A stretch of 64,000 bases of DNA from Trematomus loennbergii (Eukaryota > Chordata > Actinopteri > Perciformes > Nototheniidae), in the NCBI GenBank assembly GCA_012861695.1, contig JAAOOA010000016.1, positions 20,385,702 to 20,449,701 of the forward strand, written 5' to 3'. This document shows, in pieces, positions 39,357 to 64,000 of the stretch (the first letter of the stretch is position 1; each line of letters starts with the position of its first letter). The position numbers and the translations under genes are program-made. The notes under the pieces were generated by a model that saw nothing but the letters and a program-made list of their open reading frames with translations, made no database searches and was not told the origin of the DNA.

Positions 39357-41269
39357 ATGGCAAGTGCAGCAAGTGCAAACTTAAATGCAGTCCGGGAGAC
39401 AATGGACGGTAAATATATATTACATGTATTAGATGGCTTTAAATTCAGTGGCAAATAAAGTGGCTTTCATAATAACTCCTTGCTCGTTTGTAATGGCATT
39501 GGTGTATAATAGGGCATCCATCCCTATGTTTCCCTGTTTTCTTTATATAAACTATCAATGAAAGGTATTGGTGAAGGATATCTTCGAACTTCGATATGCA
39601 AAATAACGAAGAGAGATATATCTTTCAATTGCAGTCTGAATGGTTAAAAACAAATGTCTAAAAGTAAAGAAAACGGGCTTCCGCGCAAATTAAAGTACGT
39701 ATTTTGTAAGGCGTGTAACATCAATAAGTCACCTAAAGACTATTAGCTGTAGGTGTCTTCATCATATTGACCATGGAAACATACATGGGACATTTCACCT
39801 AGTAAAATCACAGTGCTGATAATGTAAAATCCATATTGCATCTTATTATATAGGCTAACTTGTCACTTTCTTCCTCAAACAGTGCTACTGGAGATCTCCA
39901 GGTTGCTGAACACAGGTTTGGACATGGAGTCTCTGTCCATATGTGTGAGACTGTGTGAGCAGGGCATCAACCCAGAAGCTTTGTCTGCAGTCATCAAAGA
40001 ACTACGTAAAGCTTCTGAAACCCTCAAGGTACAGAAACAGGCTCCAATTGAGCAGCTAACTTCTACATATTAGAATGGATTAAGGTTGAGTCCCGCCAAT
40101 GTGAAATATCCAGACCTCAATGTGGTGTTGTATAATATCTCTCACTGTCTAACCAGAACATACTCAATTTGCAATATGAATGAGGGAACGTTTTATTAAT
40201 AACATTATGTACATTTGATAGATTATCAAAACTGTCATTTATTTTTACTGGGCAGCTCTTTATTCATTCAACTATCAGTTTCAGCTCTTGTTCAGATGAT
40301 TCATCTCTTTCAAAACAACAGCTGACACCAGCACTGAAACTAGTGTATTGTGAGACTGAAAGTTGAGATGCCTACAGCTGCTGTAATAATAATTGTTATG
40401 GCATCTCAACCTAGTTTTCTTCTCTAATGGAAAACGTTTTACAAAGCTGTTAAATGTGAATGTTTCCTGTTAGATGGTACAGGATAAGTTGATATGACAA
40501 AAGAAAATGGGTCAGCCATATGATATTCTTCCATGCCATGGATACTAAGGTATCCCTCTTGAGTATCTTAGGTGTATCAGGCAAAGCAACTCTATTGTGT
40601 AGTTTAATGTGCTGTACAGGATAATGCAAAAAAGAACAAATATCAAAGATTTGCAATAAAAAAGAAATGCAAAAATACAGGCCATTGTGTGCAGTGTTGG
40701 ATATTAATGAGCATTGTCGCCTGCAATATTGCATTTTACACAAATCTGAAGAGGTTTTTGGATGTGTAAGGTATTTGGTTGACTATATAGACATTCATGT
40801 CTGACTAGTCTAGCCATAAACTAATTCTTAATTTCCCAGAAAAGGGTATTTCAACACAATACAAAATTGTACATGCATATCTTGGTAGCATACTGCCCAA
40901 CTTTTGTTTTGGCTGGACAGAAACCTTGCCACCTTTTTCACATCTCACTGTTGGTTAAATGTTTTTATGTGACCATATGCATTGTGAACTATCTGTTTTC
41001 ATGCTAAACTAATTTGCCCGATAATATTTTTAATGTGTGGCTTTCATCTTCTGAGTGACTCAATCATAAGACAAATAAGAAACGGGAAATGTCATGTCCT
41101 CCATGCAAGAGGAAAATTCCTCACATACTTCAGAATTGTGTCCTGTGCAGGTGTAGCCCTCCCATAAAGCCTGGGTAATTTGATTATTATCAAAATCAAA
41201 TCATCACGATGCATCACGTCACTACCACTCTCTTTTTTCTTTCAGGCTTCTGAAAACTCCACTAACTGA
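39357..41269 (+). CDS. mzt1: Mitotic-spindle organizing protein 1 (MOZART1)
   Basis: Small subunit of the gamma-tubulin ring complex; binds GCP N-termini and helps target the complex to spindle poles and centrosomes. Three coding exons: 39357-39408, 39883-40028, 41246-41269. They join in frame to 73 residues (human 82, longer only in an N-terminal Ala-rich stretch). Visible core: [44 protein letters not shown] and [13 protein letters not shown], ending ASENSTN. Exon 2 runs into intron at AAG/GTACAG. A likely ATTAAA signal is at 41759-41764. Shares a promoter with bora and is followed by the dach1 upstream interval. Confidence 0.97.
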
Positions 41270-44200
41270 TGTTGCAGCCTCAGTATGAACTTTAAGTGGA
41301 GGAAGCCCTGTTCCTGGATCTGTAGCTACAACAGGCTCCAGCCACTCAGACCTGTCTGTGAGTTGGCCCTCAGTCCTCTGCGCCTCCTCAGTGACTGTCT
41401 GATCCTGTTCCCTGCTTTGACTTGTGTCAATTTTGAGTATTTCTGTGGAGGTATCAACCCCAGTCCTCTGCCTAAACACAAGTCATCCCCCGACAAGAGG
41501 CCATGCTCTGCCTCAGATTTGCTTGCAAGTGGAAGATCGAGATGGTATTAGCATTGACATCCTGCCTTAATTTAAGAGCACTCTTCTAATTTCTGACAGT
41601 CAACTTGCACTTTTCATGATGAAATGTTTTTAACGTTTTGAAATATCTAATTTGTTATGAATGTTTTTTAATTGTATGTAAGCCCATAATGCATTTTCAA
41701 CGTAACCTTTTGTTATTTCCATTGTCCGTTAAACCATCAATGATGGAACAAAGTCTAAATTAAAATGTTACAGTCAACGGCCACAAGGTGGTGTGATGTC
41801 ATTATTTTTCTTATCTGAGGCACAGTTGATCATTTGGTGTTGGGTTGCAACTGTGAAAGTTTCCTAACTCGTAGTTTCACAATGTTTAAAGCAATTTATT
41901 GAATTTATAAGGTGCTTTTTATTTTTCCCTTTGTATTAACCATGACATGGTTGTCTCTTTCTATGTTGCCTAAATCCCATTGTAGGATATTGCTAAGCTT
42001 TTTTCCCCCAGTGATGCAAGTCTTACAAGCTTTCAAATTGGACCTGAATTTTTCTGAAGGATTTTACAAAGGAAATGTTCCTTCCTGTCACACTAGGTGA
42101 AAGGGACAAAGATACAAACACCAACTGTGCAGGGGTGATCACATCAACATGTACAAAAGAGAAGAAATGAACAAGGGTCATTCTTAACAGCAGGATGTCC
42201 TGTTGAACTGAAATCTTACCCCCTTTATGTCCGCATTCTATACGTACCAAAACGTATTTGAGATTTATTGCAAACTTGACAAAAAAACGCGTCTTTGATC
42301 AACCAGAAATGAAGCCTCTACATCATGTGTCTAACCACACAGAGCATTGTTTTCTTTCTCCAGCGTCTGTGAAATAGCTCTATTCATCTTCGAGACGAGG
42401 GAAAATGCTGAGAGCACAGAACATTCCTCCACAGGCCAATATACAGGCGAGGAGCGACCTCTCATCCAAAAGGGCTTGAATCAGTAGGTTTTTTAATGTG
42501 TGTGTGTGTGTGTCCCTGTGTGTGAGAGTTTAGGTGTTCACGCAGTGCTGTAGATGTCTACAAATGAGAAGCCCCTAAGCCATCTGACAGTCACGCCTCA
42601 CCCCTCACAGGCACACTATGGAGAAAGCCAGCGAGTGAGCCGGAGAGGGTGTGTGTGTGTAAGCATTTCTGTCTTCTTCTGCTTTGTCTCGCCATCTTGA
42701 CTGACAGGCCGTGAGTCTAAATCTCTGTACCGCTGCTTTGATCTCTTAACACAGTGTCTCTCTGTTCCTCAATACCAGCATCGTGTTAGCCAAGTATGAG
42801 AGGCATACAGATACGGCGCAGTGGCTCTCCTTGATAGCTCGTGAGCCTGAACAACCCCTGGCCTCCGTGGGGGGTGAGCTGCAGGAGATGTTGATGGAGG
42901 TGGACCCACCTTGAGAATCCTTTTTATTTTTTACAAAGAGTTATGCATGGTTGATTGGCTACTGTGGGCGTGGGATTCAGGATGCATTGCTCTCTGTTTG
43001 ATGTGTTTGAAGGGTTTCTCCTGATCCTAGCCGGCTACTTTGATCTCTATTAAACAAAATATTCTCAAATCCCATAGTCCTGACTGAGAGATTAGCGTCC
43101 AAATATGCATAAACATCTAAGAGGTGTTCAACTAGGCCACTGGTCAGGTCACATGACTGTATTAACTTAAGAGGCAAGCAGGTCCTCGCATCTGAACTTC
43201 TAAAGGTGTTTATGTTTGTATGTCTGATAATTATCCAGGCCGACGATTATTTTTCTGATAAATGAGGGCAGTCTCATTTAAAAGTGAAAGATTGCAGTCC
43301 AGGTGTGCGCAATGGATTTAGAAAATAATTAGACTGGACTGATTAGAAGTTCCTTATGCATAAGGAGAGATGGTCTGTTGATGTTTGTACATCCCCTACA
43401 TTAAAGTGTCTCATGAAAACAGCTAGAGTGTAGAAGGAGAGTTTAAGGAAGAGTCAAAGATCTCTGCGTGCTCTGTTATATTTAGGTTACTAATTACCAT
43501 TAGCCATAAACAGGCAGGTCTAATGGTCTCCCCGCAGACAAGAAACAAGGCTTTGTTTGTTATGTCCATTTCACTGCAAGTTTTATGATAATTTCAGGCG
43601 AGAAAGTTATACGATTTTATTTCTGGTGTGATGACAATTTAAAACTTGAGCCGTGTTTCAGGAAGGAACTTATTTGTGGCAGATTTGATTTGAAGATTCA
43701 AACGTTTTCAAGTTCAAAAAGACATCGTCTGACATGTTTCACAGTATTTACTGATAATTTCATGTCGGCTAAGCACACTCTTTTTAAGTTCTAACTACAA
43801 TTCAGGTTACTACTTTACTTCAGTGTGCTACTTTCTACTTCTATACATTTGATTTTAGAGGGGATTATAGTGCTGTTTACTTTATCTGGAAGCTTCAGTT
43901 ATTTTGCTAATGAGGTTAAAAAAAAAACTGATATATATGTTAAATATGATGCATCATTACACTCTAGATTTAACCACTCAACCGTATAAAAAATAGGTTA
44001 AATTAGCTCCGCGGCGGCCAGGTGTAACCTTAACAGCTTTAACTTCAGCTTTAACAGACCATGCTGCTTTAATTTGTAGGAAGTATATTGTGTTATTTCT
44101 TTTTTTTTTAATCTTACATACTGCTTAAAGTTCAAGTGTTAAAGCAAGACTGGATTTCTTTGTGGTATTTAATTTTAAGTAAAAATCTAAATACTTCTAT

Positions 44201-47200
44201 ACCACTCACAATACATGACTTACCATATAAATAGATAGCAGCATATTCTTAATGTCCTGAAACCAATTGAGTGTAGTGTACATTTTGAAAATATACTTAT
44301 GTCTGTTTTCTAGCACCAAAGTGATTTATTATTAGTGTTGTATGGCTTCTACCCTTCAATAATGTGAAGCTTCACTGGCTGTATTTGCCCTGAGAGGAAT
44401 TCTGTGACCTTGTTAGATCTTACTCCGATACACCACCCTTGATTACATACAGGCCACACTTTAACACCGTTAGATTATACTATTTAGGTCCCAATTAAAT
44501 TCACAGCAAGGAAATTGGATCATAAACTCTTTAAAGGATCGTTAACAATCATTAGACGGGATAATGGCATGGCAATCAAAATATGTTAAAAGAAAAGAAA
44601 AAACTTCCAAAGTCTTTTAGTGACTTTGTTATTTTTGGAAATTTTCCAAGCTGATTAATGTAGAATTGATTGATTTACAGTTGCAATTAGCCGTCTTCTG
44701 CATAGATGCATAGTAATCATACATCTTCCTGCTTGTTTTAAAGTATTAATTGGTTTCATTAACAAAAGCAGTTAATTGAATAACAATTAACAAAGTTGGT
44801 GATGGCATCGACGCTGCACATGCAAACTCCCTTGTGTTTTCCCTATGATGATAATGAAACCACCTTTTTATCAGATTGGAATTGTGTGTGTTGGACTATG
44901 TAATGACTAATATGATATAGGGCTTATTAGTTTATTTGAGTGGCTCACTGAGGCGTTAAGCTGGTGTTGAGCATGTTGTGTTTAACAGGTAGGCACCATA
45001 TGCTGCCTTAATCAGACATTGGAATCACATTTGGTTGTTAAATTGTCTCCCAATAAAAGCAGGTAATAAAACAACTTGAGTTAATTCAATTTCAGGCGAG
45101 TTTGGGTGAAGTGAACAGCTGTTTGTGTTTGTTGAATTGTTTTAATATTCCCTCTGTTGTGTTTTTTTTTTTAAAGGTTTAACTCAAACAGCTTGTTTGT
45201 TCTCCAACTTTTCTTGTACAAAATAGAGATGGAGGGTGGACTAGCTGTCCACTCTCCTTAAAAGAAGACAATGCCAGGCATATTGTAGTGACAGCTTGCA
45301 TTGTGTGTGTGTTTAAGAGAAGGAGAGGGAGAGAAAAGACAGGAGAGACAGCATTTGTGTGTGTGAGAATAAAAAAAACTGAAAAATAGAGAATGAGTGT
45401 GTGTGCATGTGTGTTACGCTGACAGCTTGTATTCTCCGTGATTAATGATGTGCTGTGTGACTTGATAAGTGCTTCGGAGGACCAACGCTTGTTTCAATTA
45501 GACCTTGTGAAGGTCGCGACGCCGCGCTGGCCTCTCATTATCATATCCATAATCAATCCACATTATCATAGGAGAATGTGGAATGGATGTGTGATATCTT
45601 GGTCATACACACACATTCAGAGATGAGCACACACACACACAGAAACCTAATCACATACCAAAACACAATGACATACACTCTCACTCACAAGAGCACACAC
45701 ACACCCTTCACTCCAAGTTGATTTGAACCATAACAGTGGCTGTCGGAACGGATTGTCTGTTCAGATTAAGAGTGTGTTTCTGAGAATTAAGCAGCGTTGA
45801 TGGTGGTGGCATTTCAGATCCCCTCTGCAGACACAAATGCCAAAACATCATTCTGTCATCCCCTCCTTCTTTCTCTCACGCACACACACACACTTAACCA
45901 GGACCCTGGGGCATTTTTAATAGAGGCGAAGTGATTCGTATGTTTTTACTCCTCTAATGAGAACAGATTGAGTGGTATTTACACTTCATCGGCTGATCTA
46001 ACCACCTACACATTTCCCTCATGCTTCTGCTGCTCACTGGCCAAAACAGACATGTGGAAAGGACCAGAGCTTGGCTTTCAAACAGCAACACAACATGAGC
46101 ATTATCTCCATCTCTTTGGCTTCGGATGGCACTATGGCAAGATAAATATGAACTGTTTAAACAGAAGAACTGTATCCAGATATATTTTCTTTTAGGAGGG
46201 AGTATGAATTTGTCATCGACCAATATTTATTGACTCAAGTGACACCAGCTGAGGCACTTCAGGACATAAAATGCTTTGAACAACTTTTTTTTCGCATATG
46301 CTATAATATTATACAAGACCTGTTTGATGTAAATCGTTGGTGTTCCTGTGTAATCTTCCACAGTTATAGTAGCTTATTTCTCCTCTGTATGGTACCCTAG
46401 ATTTTTATACTTCAGTAACTGGGGAGATTTTACTTTAAGTATCGCTTCATTGTTTCATTTCATGGCAGTTTAAGCACAATAGCTGCTGTAAGAATTAAAC
46501 CTGTGACCTTCCTGTTGTGAGACAAAGTCACTTCCCACCATCCTGCCACCTATAGACACTAATGTTGCTCAGCAGACTGTGGATGGATTAACTACAATGA
46601 AAAATTAAACCAAATCTAGTATCTAAATTTATAATCACTTCTTTAGGCTGACATATTACTCATCATGCCCTTGATCATGCCACCTTTTTTATTAACTGTA
46701 TCATAGATTTATTATCAGATGGTGCAACAAGCCTTTAAAGTTGCAGTACACTGAGCCGGGAGGTTAAAAATGAACATTATTAAAGCCTTAAAGGTGGGAG
46801 TTTACAATGGGAATCAGCTCTGCTTAACACATGGCTTTATCAGTGTATTTTTCTACAGCTGGAGAAAGAGAGTCGTGACATTTCTTTTTGGCAAGGAAAA
46901 GGCCATGCTCAGCAGGAGTTATCAAAGGCAAAAAGTAAAAAGTTCGAGTTAGCTATCTCTCTCTCTTTCCCCCTCTCTCTCTCTCCCTCTTCCCCTGGAG
47001 ATACTCATGTTAAGCATAATTAAGCAGATTTGATTAGCATCAAGCCTGGCTTCCTCTCTTGACTTTTAATGAATGTAAATCTACCATCTACATCCTAAAG
47101 ATTAATTTCTGCCAATTAAAAAACACAAGAGGGCTTATTGGAGAGAGGGGGTGGGGGGCTTGGAGGAAAAGAGTGTTAAAGTCCTTTGAGTTGGAGTACA

Positions 47201-48565
47201 GTCAGAGTTTTATCCTCTTCCCCCTTGTCTTATGGTGAGATGGTCTCTGGAGATCTGTGTCTCTCTCTCCCTCACGACCGAGATCATTATCAGCACAATG
47301 TTCCGTGAAAGCCACTTTGAAAGGACTGCGAGCTCCGTATGTAAATGGTGTGTGTGTGTTGTGTGTGGAATGGATGAGGAAACAGTACAGGGAACAGGTA
47401 AAGGGGTCAATTTGTCAAGACAAGGTTATTAACCCTCCCCCACCCCCCACATGACGGTTTGTTGGGGGCGGGGGTTACACTCTTTTTTTGGATCCTTTTG
47501 ATTTCAATTTAGATCCTGATTTATGTTGATTTTGAAAGGAATTAATTACAAATAAAATGACATGAATGACAAAAAGGGCACCCGGCAGAAATGAGGTGCA
47601 ACAGAAATTACTTGAAAAAAGGCAAAACATCCTTAAGGCTTTTTTTCTAATTCAGCTGTTGTGGCACATTTTAATTAAACAAGGATTTGCTAATATTTTG
47701 TTTTTTTATTTATTAAAGAAATATTTGGATAATTCATATTTTGTATTTCGTATTTGACATTTTAAAATAAATCATTCTAAATAAGAAGGACAGCCTACTT
47801 TTCTTACACAAGGCAAGCCTTTACGTCAAATCTATACAATACAAATGGACCATGAAGATCCTGGTAAGAATGTATAGATGTAATTTTGTACAAATTGAAA
47901 TGTTATACATGTTATAACATTTAAATATGATTTTATATTTTGTGGAAGACTCTTAGTAAGTTTAAATCACTGCTATAAAACTCTCTTTGATGGTATCACA
48001 ATTAGTAGTAAACATGGAGAATATTTGCTCTCAAGACAAATAACTACAGCAATTAAGCCATAATTTTCAAAGATAATGCAATTATACAACTATTAGTCAC
48101 AAACGAAGTGGGAAGATTAGAGTAATGCCAACAAGGTTTAAAAGTGCTATAAAGAAGACAGATTGAGTGCCATCAGAAGCATTAATATTAAAGCGTCGTT
48201 AGGCGTTAATAAATAGGCTTATCCAAAGTTTATGTAGGCTAATCTTTGCTCTCTCTCTCTCTGCTCTCTCAACCTGCATGTTTCTCTCTCTCCACTCTCT
48301 CTAAGAATACACCCAGGCTCCACCTCTTTATGATAATGTGACAGTAGCATCTCCAGCTCGGAGACAAGCCTCCTCTCTTTCTCATTCAACTATGTGATCT
48401 GTTTTTACACTCACACGGACCCTGTCTCCTCTCCTTTATCCCCCTCTCCTCCTCGGCACACTCCATGTGCAACACCCTCTCGCAAAACAACCGCATTTGT
48501 TCGGCGAAGTTACTTTCTTAACATAGTTGACTTTAAAGTTTACTTTTGTTAGATTTTTCTCCGAC
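41270..48565. other. mzt1-dach1 intergenic interval
   Basis: About 7.3 kb: the mzt1 3'UTR to about 41780, then mostly AT-rich unique DNA with short CA/GT stretches. No gene recognised with confidence. A 44-codon open stretch with an upstream splice-acceptor-like AG lies at 42779-42914. TAAT/ATTA-rich blocks (for example 46995-47100) look like candidate conserved non-coding elements. 48240-48565 is pyrimidine-rich and probably the dach1 promoter/5'UTR. Confidence 0.55.
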
Positions 48566-63474
<14,909 letters not shown>

Positions 63475-64000
63475 GTGAGGCCCAAGAGTCCTAATGGATC
63501 AGATCACGTGACCTCAGAGTTTTAGAAGTTTTTAAGTATGGATGCTCATTTAAAAAAAGACACTACTAAATAAAAAATTATTTGCTTTTCACATCCAGAG
63601 ACATGGATTGTATCCCTCTAATTCAAGCTCTTATGATCATCATTTACATTTGTCTTCTATTTTGGCTAAAAAACTGATATTTTCTTCTGGTGGTCATCCA
63701 AGATCTGGATCACTACCAGAATGATATCAGTTGTTTTTTGGCTTAAGGCCCATCCCATATCTTTTTATACATATTTGAGATATCCTGCATAAAGACAGAA
63801 ACTCCGACCTTCTTAGCAAAGTCACTTTGCTTAAAAACCTTCCTAAGTTTCAGTGGTTTCTCTCTTAAGACTAATTAAAGAGCAGATCTGGAAGGATTAT
63901 GATTTGACACAAATTTCATTGCACCAGGTCCAGTTGCAGGAAGTACCGCCTCCGGTCGTAATTTTAACGATGTCGACCATTGTTTTTCATACTCTGGGCT
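63475..64000 (+). other. dach1 intron 4 (partial)
   Basis: Begins with the donor GTGAGG after exon 4. AT-rich; nothing else recognised before the window ends. Confidence 0.6.

Overview
This is vertebrate nuclear DNA, almost certainly from a ray-finned (teleost) fish. The genes are split into many short exons with GT-AG introns. (CA)n/(GT)n microsatellites are very abundant, and introns carry short non-autonomous DNA transposons and an L2-type LINE tail. The species cannot be named from the window. Gene order and orientation match the human 13q22 block: klf5(-), pibf1(-), dis3(+), bora(-), mzt1(+), dach1(+). Gene identities come from recognising the encoded proteins plus this synteny.

Layout. 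1-5107: klf5 on the minus strand; its last zinc-finger exon lies beyond base 1. 5108-6950: intergenic DNA and probable pibf1 3'UTR, with a two-copy 374-bp tandem duplication. 6951-24879: pibf1 in 18 coding exons, its introns holding two copies of one hAT-type MITE, a 1.08-kb inverted-repeat element and a ~190-bp GT tract. 24880-25672: shared pibf1/dis3 head-to-head promoter. 25673-33776: dis3 in 21 coding exons, with an L2 LINE fragment and a second kind of hAT-type MITE in introns. 34943-38634: bora in 11 coding exons, tail-to-tail with dis3. 38635-39356: bora/mzt1 head-to-head promoter with paired CCAAT boxes and a CHR-like motif. 39357-41269: mzt1 in 3 exons. 41270-48565: gene-poor interval. 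48566-63474: first four coding exons of dach1, which runs off the right edge.

Functionally, bora (Aurora A/Plk1 activation) and mzt1 (gamma-tubulin ring complex) are mitotic genes on one promoter. Pibf1 is a centrosomal/ciliary coiled-coil protein. Dis3 is the exosome nuclease. Klf5 and dach1 are developmental transcription factors flanking this housekeeping cluster.

No new biological system was found. The most useful observations are: (1) several single-base reading-frame breaks in conserved exons of klf5, pibf1 and bora, one of them in a 10-C run, which look more like assembly indels than gene decay because splice phases on both sides agree with an intact gene; (2) three MITEs with perfect 8-bp target-site duplications, one lying 21 bp from a dis3 splice acceptor; (3) the cell-cycle-type promoter between bora and mzt1. 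Exon boundaries were derived by hand from splice signals, frame and remembered human proteins. No alignment program was run.
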